Shown: positions 19,092-26,954 of the stretch, one piece after another
How the letters are laid out: the number at the start of each line of letters is the position of its first letter
Numbering within the stretch: position 1 is the stretch's first letter
From: JAWLGZ01 sp041690635
GTDB taxonomy: Bacteria > Pseudomonadota > Gammaproteobacteria > Thiohalomonadales > Thiohalomonadaceae
Reading direction: 5' to 3'
Assembly: GCA_041690635.1 (NCBI GenBank)
Contig: JAWLGZ010000001.1
Coordinates: 558,001 to 622,000, forward strand
DNA length: 64,000 bases
Notes under the pieces: generated by a model
The model's input: only the letters and a program-made list of their open reading frames with translations
Told to the model about the DNA's origin: nothing
The model's database searches: none
Translations under genes and position numbers: made by a program

Positions 19092-20399
19092 TCAACGAAT
19101 CACCCCGCGGTTTCGCTCACGCAGCCAGAACAGCACCGAACCGGCGACCGCAATCAGGGCGATGAGCAGTGACGGGACCACCACGGTCCAGGGGCTGCTC
19201 CACCACGGTGCAGCGGCCGCAGCAGGGGCAGGGAGGGGTGCCGAGGTGACAACCGGCACCGGTCGCGGTGCCCGCTCCTGCGGCAACGCCAGGATCTGCT
19301 CGGTCAGGGTCTGAACCTGCCTTTCCAGCGCCTCCAACTGCCCCTGTAGATGGAGATTCTCATCCCGTAGCAACTCGTTGGTGGCGATCACCCGATCGAG
19401 ATGGGCGGCCAGTTCCCCTTCGAGCGCCGCGTCCGTATTGTCTGGAGAGACGATGGCGAGACGCGCCTCCTCGGCGGCGCCCTCGGACGCAGGGGCGTCT
19501 GGAGTCTCCTCCACCGGTTCGGGCTCGACCTGCGTCTCCTCGGCAACCTGTTCCGGGGGCTGCGATGGAGAGGAGTCCTCGGCGGGGGAGACGGGCTCCG
19601 TGGCCGGCGCTGGCTGGACGATCGCCGTCGGGCGATCCCTCTCCGGCTCTCCGGCAGGGGCACTCCGCTCACCGCGCCAGGCCGCATACTGCCGGCGCAT
19701 GTCGGCAGAGGCCTCCGCCTGGGCGATACGCCCCACCTGTTCCCGCCCGGGCACCGTCAGCACCGCCCCCGCGCGCAGATTGTTCATGTTGTCGCCGAAA
19801 AACGCCTCCGGATTGGCGCGAAACAGCGCCACCGCCATCTGTGGGGTACTGACGGCGGCCCCCTTACTGAGCCCTTGTGCAATGCCGCCCAGAGTGTCGC
19901 CCGGGCCGACCCGGTAGTTCGAGGCCCGCTCCACCACGGGTGCAGCCGGTTGGGGGGCGGGGCGCGCCACGGCCGACGGCACGGCGGGTGCGACCTCCCG
20001 GTTCGCCTCGGGCGGATCGAGCAGCACCGCGTACTCCCGCACCAGGTTTCCGCCGGGCCAGCGCAGATTCAGCAACAGTTCGACAATGGGTTCACGAACC
20101 GGCTCCCGGGTGGTCAGCCGCACCATTGGGGCACCGTCACCGCTACCCACCTGGATGGCGAGATCGCGGGCGAACAGGGGGTAAGGGATGCCGTGTTGAT
20201 CGAATGTTTCCGGTGACGCCAGGGTCACCCGGAGATCCTCCAGGTGCTCACCGGACCCGACCAGCAGCGAAATACTCATGTCGAGCGGCTGGTTCAACCG
20301 GGAGTGAATTGCCTGCTTGCCTAAACCGGCGGCATCGGCGGCCAGCGGCACCGCAAGCAGAGACGCCAGCAACAGGGTGCGCAACTCCTTCACGCTCAT
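19092..20399 (-). CDS. Short FimV/HubP-like envelope protein
   Basis: A 435-residue protein with a signal peptide (TLLLASLLAVPLAADA), the FimV N-terminal domain (GLGKQAIHSRLNQPL, about 20-140), a LysM-like peptidoglycan-binding segment (VGPGDTLGGIAQGL), a long Pro/Glu-rich linker, a coiled coil (about 330-370) and one C-terminal membrane segment with a few basic cytoplasmic residues. True FimV/HubP proteins continue with a large acidic cytoplasmic domain and TPR motifs, absent here. ATG 20399 directly follows GGAG with no spacer, so GTG 20393, six bases after AAGGAG, may be the real start. Lies between nadD and proA. Confidence 0.8.
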   Translation of the reverse strand: MSVKELRTLLLASLLAVPLAADAAGLGKQAIHSRLNQPLDMSISLLVGSGEHLEDLRVTLASPETFDQHGIPYPLFARDLAIQVGSGDGAPMVRLTTREPVREPIVELLLNLRWPGGNLVREYAVLLDPPEANREVAPAVPSAVARPAPQPAAPVVERASNYRVGPGDTLGGIAQGLSKGAAVSTPQMAVALFRANPEAFFGDNMNNLRAGAVLTVPGREQVGRIAQAEASADMRRQYAAWRGERSAPAGEPERDRPTAIVQPAPATEPVSPAEDSSPSQPPEQVAEETQVEPEPVEETPDAPASEGAAEEARLAIVSPDNTDAALEGELAAHLDRVIATNELLRDENLHLQGQLEALERQVQTLTEQILALPQERAPRPVPVVTSAPLPAPAAAAAPWWSSPWTVVVPSLLIALIAVAGSVLFWLRERNRGVIR

Positions 20400-20433
20400 C
20401 TCCTTCTTGTCAATCAATCAGGCTGCTAGAAAT

Positions 20434-20456
20434 TCCCTCTCCTCAGGGAGAAGGGA
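20434..20456. repeat. CCCTCTCC/GGGAGA palindromic element
   Basis: An imperfect palindrome (CCCTCTCC, TCA, GGGAGAAGGG) lies in the gap between proA and the FimV-like gene. It is a near copy of the perfect palindrome inside leuS at 25472-25494. No T-run follows it on the minus strand, so terminator function is doubtful. Confidence 0.6.
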
Positions 20457-20495
20457 TGAATACATTTTTTCGAAACCGGCAGATCGGGCAGGTCG

Positions 20496-21752
20496 CTACT
20501 CGCGAATGTGGCCGTCGCCGATGACGATGAACTTCTGGGAGGTGAGTCCCTCCAGCCCGACTGGCCCGCGGGCGTGGATCTTGTCGGTGCTGATGCCGAT
20601 CTCCGCCCCCAAGCCGTATTCGAAGCCGTCGGCAAAGCGGGTGGAGGCGTTGACCATCACCGAGCTCGAATCCACCTCGGTGAGGAAACGGCGGGCGCGG
20701 CCGATTGCCTCGGTGATGATCGATTCGGTGTGCCCCGAGCTGTGGTGATGGATGTGTTCGATCGCCTCATCCAGACCCGACACCACCCTCACCGACAGGA
20801 TGGGGGCAAGATACTCCGTATCCCAGTCGGCGTCGGTCGCCGGCTTCGCATCGGGGACCAGGGCCCGGGTGCGCTCGCAGCCGCGCAGCTCGACCCCCTT
20901 GTCCGCGTACAGCCCGGCCAGCTCCGGCAGGACATCGGCGGCGACCGACTCGGCGACCAGCAGGGTCTCCATCGTGTTGCAGGTGCCGTAGCGCTGGGTC
21001 TTGGCGTTGAAGGCAACCCGGATCGCCTTGGCCCGATCCGCCGCATCGTCGATGTAGACGTGGCAGACGCCGTGCAGGTGTTTGATGACCGGGACACGAG
21101 CCTCCGCGCTGATGCGCTCGATCAGCCCCTTGCCACCGCGCGGGACGATGACGTCCACGTACCTTTCCATCCGCACCAGCTCGCCGACCGCGGCGCGGTC
21201 GGTGGTCTCGATCACCTGGACCGCATCGCGCGGCAGCCCGGCCTTCTCGAGCCCGTCGTGAATGCAGGCGGCGATGGCCTGGTTGGAGTGGAGCGCCTCG
21301 GAGCCGCCGCGCAGGATGGCGGCGTTGCCGGACTTCAGGCAGAGAGCGGCGGCATCGGCGGTGACGTTGGGGCGCGACTCGTAGATGATGCCCACCACCC
21401 CGAGCGGCACCCGCATCCGTCCCACCTGAATACCGGAGGGGCGGTAGTTCATTTCGGAGATCTCGCCCACCGGGTCCGGTAGCGCGGCAATCTGGCGCAA
21501 CCCCTCGGCCATGCCGGCAATGCGCTCGGCATTGAGTTCCAGCCGATCGAGCAGTGCCGCGTCGAGCCCACGCTCGCGCCCGGCCGCGAGATCGCGGGCA
21601 TTGGCCTCGATAAGGCCCTCGGTGACCGCCTCGATGGCATCGGCCGTCGCCAGCAGCGCCGCGTTCTTGGCCCCGGTGTCCGCCTTCGCCACCTCCCGTG
21701 AGGCGGCGCGGGCCCGCTGGCCCACGTCATTCATGTAGCTTTTGATATCCAT
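20496..21752 (-). CDS. proA: Gamma-glutamyl phosphate reductase ProA
   Basis: ProA reduces gamma-glutamyl phosphate to glutamate semialdehyde in proline synthesis, using NADPH. The 418 residues match the aldehyde-dehydrogenase-like family: MRVPLGVVGIIYESRPNVT near residue 110, and the catalytic Cys in RYGTCNTMETLLV. A C-terminal ASTRFADGFEYGLGAEIGIST motif completes the active site. proA is often found between holA and nadD in Gammaproteobacteria such as Pseudomonas. A composite repeat of about 170 bp lies just upstream. Confidence 0.97.
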   Translation of the reverse strand: MDIKSYMNDVGQRARAASREVAKADTGAKNAALLATADAIEAVTEGLIEANARDLAAGRERGLDAALLDRLELNAERIAGMAEGLRQIAALPDPVGEISEMNYRPSGIQVGRMRVPLGVVGIIYESRPNVTADAAALCLKSGNAAILRGGSEALHSNQAIAACIHDGLEKAGLPRDAVQVIETTDRAAVGELVRMERYVDVIVPRGGKGLIERISAEARVPVIKHLHGVCHVYIDDAADRAKAIRVAFNAKTQRYGTCNTMETLLVAESVAADVLPELAGLYADKGVELRGCERTRALVPDAKPATDADWDTEYLAPILSVRVVSGLDEAIEHIHHHSSGHTESIITEAIGRARRFLTEVDSSSVMVNASTRFADGFEYGLGAEIGISTDKIHARGPVGLEGLTSQKFIVIGDGHIRE

Positions 21753-21790
21753 TTTGCGCTTCTCGGGAAAACCTTTTTAGCCACAGAGCT

Positions 21791-21957
21791 CGTAGGGTGG
21801 GTTAGGCGCGCGTACCACGAAGGGTATCGGTTACCCGGACGTCATGGGCGCGCCGTAACCCACCGCCGGCTGCAAACCGATAAGGCCAACGGTGGGTTAC
21901 ACGGCGCACGGACACCCGGTCACACTCACGGCCGTGTCGAGGCGCCGCCAACCCACC
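21791..21957. repeat. Composite GTAGGGTGGGTTA inverted repeat
   Basis: An element bounded by GTAGGGTGGGTTAGGCGC on the left and GCCGCCAACCCACCCTGC on the right, with an inner inverted pair (CGCCGTAACCCACCG and CGGTGGGTTACACGGCG). It fills the gap between holA and proA. A related element lies at 45003-45187. No transposase or tail is present, so it is a non-autonomous dispersed repeat. Confidence 0.8.
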
Positions 21958-21968
21958 CTGCATTGCAT

Positions 21969-22982
21969 TCAAACGACCCGCCGGCCGGCGACGAAGAGGG
22001 CCAATTGTATCAGTTCGTCCCAGGCGCCGCCCGGCTCCGCCCCCTTGATGATGCGGTCCACCCGCAGGCAGCGGCGCAGCAGGTTGCGCCAGCGGCGGAC
22101 CGGATGGCGGCGCAGCGCTGTGCGGTAGAGCGGCTTGCGCTTCTCCCACACGCGATGCGCCGAAAAGACCCGCTCCGGATCCTCTCCCCGTTCCAGTGCG
22201 CCCGCCACACCACCCAGGGTCCGCACCTCGCGGGCCAGCGCCCACAGCACCAGAATCGGCTCCACCCCTTCGCCGCGCAGTCCATCCAGGATGCGCGCCG
22301 AACGGGCCGCATCGCCGCCGAGCGCCGCATCCGCCAGATCGAACACGCTATAGCGGGCGCTACCGACCACGGCGCGCTCCACCGCCCCGGCATCCAGTTC
22401 CCCTTCGCCGTACAGCAGCCGCAGCTTCTCCACCTCCTGGGCGGCAGCCAGCAGGTTGCCCTCGGCCCGCTCGGCCAGCAGCGCCAGCGTCTCCGGTCCC
22501 GCCCGCATGCCGCGGCTCTGGAGACGGCGCGCGATCCACCCCGGCAACTCCCGGTGGGTCACCGGCCATACCTGAACGACAGCACCGGCCTTCTCCAGCG
22601 CCTTGAACCACTTGGTCTTTTGCTGACTGGAATCCAGTTTGCCGGTCTGCAGGAGCAGCACCTGATCCTCGGAGGGGGCTGCCGCGTAGGCCGCGAGCGC
22701 CTTCCCACCGGCATCACCCGGCTTGCCTGAGGGGAGGCGCAGATCGATCAGCTTGCGATCGCCGAACAGGGAAAGGTTGGCCGCCGCCGCGCCCAGTTCG
22801 CTCCAGTCGAAACCGGACTCGGCATGGAATACCTGGCGCGCTGTGAAACCGTGGGCGCGGGCCGCGGTGCGAATCGCGTCCGCCGCCTCGTCCCGCTGCA
22901 GGGGCTCGTCGCCGCAGACGACGTAGACCGGCCTGAGTTCCCGCTCCAGGTGGGCGGCAAGCTGCTCGGGCCGCAGCTTCAT
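21969..22982 (-). CDS. holA: DNA polymerase III delta subunit HolA
   Basis: HolA is the wrench subunit of the clamp loader, which opens the beta sliding clamp. The 337-residue protein begins MKLRPEQLAAHLERELRPVYVVCGDEPLQRDEAAD, the usual start of the delta ATPase-like domain, and has the DLRLPSGKPG segment and the C-terminal helical collar domain. Its start overlaps the lptE stop by 4 bp, and leuS-lptE-holA order is conserved. Confidence 0.95.
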   Translation of the reverse strand: MKLRPEQLAAHLERELRPVYVVCGDEPLQRDEAADAIRTAARAHGFTARQVFHAESGFDWSELGAAAANLSLFGDRKLIDLRLPSGKPGDAGGKALAAYAAAPSEDQVLLLQTGKLDSSQQKTKWFKALEKAGAVVQVWPVTHRELPGWIARRLQSRGMRAGPETLALLAERAEGNLLAAAQEVEKLRLLYGEGELDAGAVERAVVGSARYSVFDLADAALGGDAARSARILDGLRGEGVEPILVLWALAREVRTLGGVAGALERGEDPERVFSAHRVWEKRKPLYRTALRRHPVRRWRNLLRRCLRVDRIIKGAEPGGAWDELIQLALFVAGRRVV

Positions 22983-23578
22983 TTGGGCTCGGCGCTCTCC
23001 ACGGCCGGGGGATCCGCACGGATCGCCCGGTTCCGCATGCCGATGTCGACCCGGCGCACCATCTGCCGCACCGCCCGCAGCCGCATCTCGTCACGGATCA
23101 CCGCCTCCTGCTCGTCGGTGGAGATCACGTTGTCCGGGTCGAAATCGTAGTCACGTATGACAGTGACCGACTGGGAGGGAAGCAGGACTTCGCCTGTCGG
23201 GGAGAGCAGTTCAAAGGCAAGTTGGTAGCGCAGTTCATACCCACTCGCCCGACCCGCCCGGTCCACCGTCAACAGGCGCCGGGAGAAGCCACCCTCGGCG
23301 AGGCGCAACACACCGGTGGCCGCCTCCGGCGAACCGACCAGTTGCGCCCCTGCGCCTGACACCACGTCCCGCACCGCCCGCCCCAGCGGACTATTGGCCG
23401 CCGTACCGACCACCACCGTCCGCTCCAGTTCGGGCGGCAGGTCCACCGCGCCGCGCAGATGGAAACCGCAGGCGGTCAGTGACAAGCAGCAAGCGGCAAG
23501 TAGAAAGAACCCCAAACTACGCCACGAACGTCCGGCATACCCCTTCCCGCTTGCAACTTGCAGCTTGTGACTTGTCAC
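22979..23578 (-). CDS. lptE: LPS-assembly lipoprotein LptE
   Basis: LptE plugs the LptD barrel and helps insert LPS in the outer leaflet. The 199-residue protein has a lipobox LTAC with acylated Cys37, then the family's CGFHLRGAVDLPPELERTVV opening. Its start is GTG 23578, one base after the leuS stop, and both that start and the signal peptide (FFLLAACCLSLTAC) are encoded by 7-bp-period repeat sequence. No in-frame start further downstream keeps the basic N-region, except a TTG at about codon 22. Together with lptC, lptA and lptB this is the fourth Lpt gene in the window. Confidence 0.93.
   Translation of the reverse strand: MTSHKLQVASGKGYAGRSWRSLGFFLLAACCLSLTACGFHLRGAVDLPPELERTVVVGTAANSPLGRAVRDVVSGAGAQLVGSPEAATGVLRLAEGGFSRRLLTVDRAGRASGYELRYQLAFELLSPTGEVLLPSQSVTVIRDYDFDPDNVISTDEQEAVIRDEMRLRAVRQMVRRVDIGMRNRAIRADPPAVESAEPK
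23478..23507. repeat. Heptamer array inside lptE signal sequence
   Basis: Four degenerate 7-bp units (AGTGACA, AGCAGCA, AGCGGCA, AGTAGAA) encode, on the minus strand, the hydrophobic core of the LptE signal peptide. It is the inverted partner of the array at 23550-23584. Confidence 0.75.
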
Positions 23579-23584
23579 TTCATT
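23550..23584. repeat. Heptamer array at the leuS/lptE junction
   Basis: Five consecutive 7-bp units beginning CTT (CTTGCAA, CTTGCAG, CTTGTGA, CTTGTCA, CTTCATT). It contains the leuS stop and the lptE start, and faces the array at 23478-23507 in inverted orientation. Confidence 0.8.
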
Positions 23585-26213
23585 TCACCACTATGTTGAC
23601 CAGCCTGCCGGGCACCACGATGATCTTCACCACCGTCTGCCCCCCCACGAAACGCTGCACGTTGGTATCCGCCAGCGCCGCCGCCTCGATCGCCGGTTTG
23701 TCCGCGTCCGCCGGCACCTTCACCTTGCCGCGCACCTTGCCGTTCACCTGCACCACCATCTCGATGGTGTCGCGCGCCAGCGCGGACTCGTCCACCTGTG
23801 GCCACGGCGCATCGAGCACGTCGTCGCCGTAGCCCAGTTCGCACCACAGATGGTGGGTGAGGTGCGGCGCGATAGGGGAGAGCAGTCGCAACAGGATGCC
23901 GAGCCCCTCCTTTCGCAGGCCGTCGGCAGCGGTTCCGCCGCCGATGCGGCCGAGGGCATTCTGGATCTTCATGCAGGCCGAGACCACCGTGTTGAACTGG
24001 TAGCGGCCGAAGTCCGCCCGCGCCTGCTTCAGCGCCTCGTGGATCTCGCGGCGCAGGGCGGTATCGGCCTTGCCCAGTTCACCGCCCTCACCGGCAGCGG
24101 CGATCGCCTGCTGGTGTTCCGCGGCGAAGCTCCACAGCCGCTTGAGGAAGCGGTAGGCCCCCTCCACGCCCGAGTCGCTCCACTCCAGGGACTGCTCGGG
24201 CGGGGCCGCGAACATCATGAACACCCGCGCGGTGTCGGCGCCGTACCGTTCGATCAACGCCTGCGGGTCGACGCCGTTGTTCTTCGACTTGGACATCTTC
24301 TCGATGCCACCCATCACCACCGGCTGGCCGTCGGTCGCCAGGGTCGCCGAGAGCGGGCGCCCCTTGTCGTCGGTCTGAACGGTCACCTCCGCCGGGTTGA
24401 TCCACTGCTTGCGGCCGTCGTCGCCCTCCCGGTAGAAGGTGGGCGCCACCACCATCCCTTGGGTCAGCAGGTTGGTGAAGGGCTCGCTCACCCTGGTGAG
24501 CCCCAGATCCCGCATCACCTTGGTCCAGAAGCGCGAGTAGAGCAGGTGCAGGATGGCATGTTCGATGCCGCCCACGTACTGGTCCACCGGCATCCAGTAG
24601 TCGGCGCGGGCGTCCACCATCGTCCCGGCGTCCGGCGAGGTGTAGCGGAAGAAGTACCAGGACGAATCGACGAAGGTGTCCATGGTGTCGGTCTCGCGCC
24701 GCGCCGCGCCGCCGCACTTCGGGCAGGTGGTGTGGAGGAATGCCTCGTATCGGTTCAGCGGATTGCCGGCGCCGTCCGGCACGCACTCCTCCGGCAGCAC
24801 CACCGGCAGTTGATCGTCCGGCACCGGCACGTCGCCGCAGGCGTCGCAATGGATGATCGGGATCGGCGTGCCCCAGTAGCGCTGGCGCGAGATGCCCCAG
24901 TCGCGCAGGCGCCAGGTGACCTGTTTCTCGCCGAGACCCTTGGTGGAGAGGTCAGCGGCGATGGCGTCCACCGCCGCGTCGAACCCGAGGCCGTCATACT
25001 TGCCGGAGTTGATGCAGGTGCCGTGTTCGGCGTAGGCGTCCTGCCAGGGCGCCGGAGTCTCGCTGCCGGCGGAGGTCTTGATCACCGCATTAATGGGCAG
25101 GCCGTACTTGTGGGCGAATTCGAAATCGCGCTCGTCGTGGGCCGGTACCGCCATCACCGCCCCTTCCCCATAACCCATCAACACATAGTTGGCGACCCAC
25201 AGCGGCAACGCCTCGCCGGTGAGCGGGTGGGTGACGGTCAGCCCGGTGGGCATCCCCTTCTTCTCCTGGGTGGCGATTTCCGCCTCGGAGGTGCCGCCCC
25301 GCTTGCACTCCTCGATGAAGGCGGCCAGCTCCGGATTGCTCTGCGCCGCGTGCAGCGCCAGCGGATGCTCGGCGGCTACCGCCACGTAGGTGGCCCCCAT
25401 CAGGGTGTCGGCGCGGGTGGTGAAGACCCACAGTGTTCCGCCGTCGCTCGCAAGACCACTCTCACCCCCGGCCCCTCTCCCTGAGGGAGAGGGGAGTCGG
25501 TAGGGGAAGCCGACACGCACGCCATGGCTCTTACCGATCCAGTTCTTCTGCATCGTCCTCACCTGCTCCGGCCAGCCGGGCAGGTGGTCGAGGTCGGCGA
25601 GCAGCTCTTCGGCATACTTCGTGATCGCCATGTAGTACATGGGGATCTCGCGCTTCTCCACCAGCGCGCCGGTGCGCCAGCCGCGGCCGTCGATCACCTG
25701 CTCGTTGGCGAGCACGGTCTGGTCCACCGGGTCCCAGTTCACGGTGCCGGTCTTCTGGTAGACGATCCCCTTCTCCAGCAGGCGCAGGAAAAACCACTGG
25801 TTCCAGCGGTAGTAATCCGGCTTGCAGGTGGCCACTTCGCGCGACCAGTCCACGGCGAAACCGAGGGACTTCAGCTGCCCCCGCATGTAGTCGATGTTGT
25901 CGTAGGTCCAGGCGGCGGGCGGCACGCCGTTGTTCATGGCGGCATTCTCGGCCGGCAGGCCGAAGGCGTCCCATCCCATCGGCTGAAGGACGTTCTTGCC
26001 GGTCATCCGCTGGTAGCGTGCGATGACGTCGCCGATGGTGTAGTTGCGCACATGGCCCATATGGAGCCGGCCGGAGGGATAAGGGAACATGGAGAGGCAG
26101 TAGAACTTCTCCCGCGCCGGGTCCTCGCTCACCCGGAAGGTGCCGCTCTCCTCCCAGTGGCGCTGGGCCTCGGATTCGATCCGCGCGGGTTGAAACTGCT
26201 CCTCGATCGCCAT
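23580..26213 (-). CDS. leuS: Leucyl-tRNA synthetase
   Basis: A class I synthetase charging tRNA-Leu. The 877-residue protein has the HIGH motif as HMGH (51-54), the KMSKS motif (EKMSKSKNN), the zinc-binding cysteines (CDACGD, CPKCGG) and the CP1 editing domain with VFTTRADTLMGATYVA. ATG 26213 gives the normal MAIEEQF start; the open frame continues upstream through repeat sequence. Odd: residues about 239-257 (LPSPSGRGAGG...) form an extra loop in the editing domain encoded by a palindromic repeat. The frame is intact, so the gene is likely functional. Confidence 0.97.
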   Translation of the reverse strand: MAIEEQFQPARIESEAQRHWEESGTFRVSEDPAREKFYCLSMFPYPSGRLHMGHVRNYTIGDVIARYQRMTGKNVLQPMGWDAFGLPAENAAMNNGVPPAAWTYDNIDYMRGQLKSLGFAVDWSREVATCKPDYYRWNQWFFLRLLEKGIVYQKTGTVNWDPVDQTVLANEQVIDGRGWRTGALVEKREIPMYYMAITKYAEELLADLDHLPGWPEQVRTMQKNWIGKSHGVRVGFPYRLPSPSGRGAGGESGLASDGGTLWVFTTRADTLMGATYVAVAAEHPLALHAAQSNPELAAFIEECKRGGTSEAEIATQEKKGMPTGLTVTHPLTGEALPLWVANYVLMGYGEGAVMAVPAHDERDFEFAHKYGLPINAVIKTSAGSETPAPWQDAYAEHGTCINSGKYDGLGFDAAVDAIAADLSTKGLGEKQVTWRLRDWGISRQRYWGTPIPIIHCDACGDVPVPDDQLPVVLPEECVPDGAGNPLNRYEAFLHTTCPKCGGAARRETDTMDTFVDSSWYFFRYTSPDAGTMVDARADYWMPVDQYVGGIEHAILHLLYSRFWTKVMRDLGLTRVSEPFTNLLTQGMVVAPTFYREGDDGRKQWINPAEVTVQTDDKGRPLSATLATDGQPVVMGGIEKMSKSKNNGVDPQALIERYGADTARVFMMFAAPPEQSLEWSDSGVEGAYRFLKRLWSFAAEHQQAIAAAGEGGELGKADTALRREIHEALKQARADFGRYQFNTVVSACMKIQNALGRIGGGTAADGLRKEGLGILLRLLSPIAPHLTHHLWCELGYGDDVLDAPWPQVDESALARDTIEMVVQVNGKVRGKVKVPADADKPAIEAAALADTNVQRFVGGQTVVKIIVVPGRLVNIVVK
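25472..25494. repeat. Palindromic REP-like element inside leuS
   Basis: A perfect 10-bp inverted repeat CCCCTCTCCC, TGA, GGGAGAGGGG within a longer C-rich sequence (about 25455-25500). It encodes an additional loop in the LeuRS editing domain. A degenerate copy lies at 20434-20456. Confidence 0.85.
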
Positions 26214-26292
26214 GTGAAATGCCTGTCCTCGTGGGTATTCCGGAAAGCGTAATAGGATACCAACCGCCGGAGCGGGCGGATACCGAGTCATA

Positions 26293-26361
26293 GCGTGAGA
26301 CGTGAAGCGTGAAGCGGCTCCGGGCCTGTTTCGCTTCACGCTTAACGCTGTACGCTTCACG
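26293..26361. repeat. Inverted heptamer arrays upstream of leuS and ybeL-like gene
   Basis: Left array 26293-26316 (GCGTGAG, ACGTGAA, GCGTGAA) and right array 26332-26361 (GCTTCAC, GCTTAAC, GCTGTAC, GCTTCAC) face each other across 15 bases and could form a hairpin in the divergent gap of 221 bp between leuS and the DUF1451 gene. Confidence 0.85.
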
Positions 26362-26434
26362 GCCATTGCCGCTTGAGGCCACCCGCCCGCTGGGTCAAAC
26401 TACCCCCTCGAACAACGCCCCCAAGGACCAGAAG

Positions 26435-26953
26435 ATGGCCAAAGAGAACGGCAACGGCGAACGCTGGACCGACGCCTACAACCGGATGCTGGAGCGCATC
26501 CGCCACCGCATCGAAGAGCTCGAGCACGATACGAAGCCGCGCCTGGAGCATGCCGTCGAGAAGGCCCAGGAGACCGCCTCGGAGCTGGGCGAGTTGACCC
26601 GCGAGGAGGCGGAGAAGATCAGCCTGTATCTACGCCGGGACCTGCAGGATGCCGCTGAGTTCGTGGCCGACTCGGGGCGGGAACTGTCCGACTGGCTGCG
26701 CTTCGACTGGCAGCTGGTGGAGCAGGGCATGGCCGACCTGTTCACCCGGGTGGTGGACCAGACGCGGGTGGAACTGGGGCAGCTTCAGCAGCGGGCGGAA
26801 GCGTTCGGGGAGTGGCACACCGGCGAGGTGGCTGGCATCGGCACCCTGGAGTGCAAGAGCTGCGGCGAGCACGTCACCTTCACCAGGACCGGCCGCATCC
26901 CGCCCTGCCCCCGCTGCCACGGCACCACCTTCCGTCGCCCCCGGGGCGAATAG
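26435..26953 (+). CDS. DUF1451 zinc-ribbon protein (YbeL-like)
   Basis: A 172-residue protein. The first 130 residues are a charged, helical, probably coiled-coil region (TDAYNRMLERIRHRIEELEHDTKPR); the C-terminus is a zinc ribbon with CKSCGE and CPRCHG pairs. This is the layout of E. coli YbeL, whose gene is also next to leuS; its function is unknown. ATG 26435 is set by an AAGGA nine bases upstream. It ends one base before the convergent HDOD gene. Confidence 0.85.
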   Translation: MAKENGNGERWTDAYNRMLERIRHRIEELEHDTKPRLEHAVEKAQETASELGELTREEAEKISLYLRRDLQDAAEFVADSGRELSDWLRFDWQLVEQGMADLFTRVVDQTRVELGQLQQRAEAFGEWHTGEVAGIGTLECKSCGEHVTFTRTGRIPPCPRCHGTTFRRPRGE

Positions 26954-26954
26954 G

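Noticed and set aside
23850..25484. 544-codon open frame antisense to leuS
   Set aside because: Shadow of leuS; no start signal and no recognisable domain.
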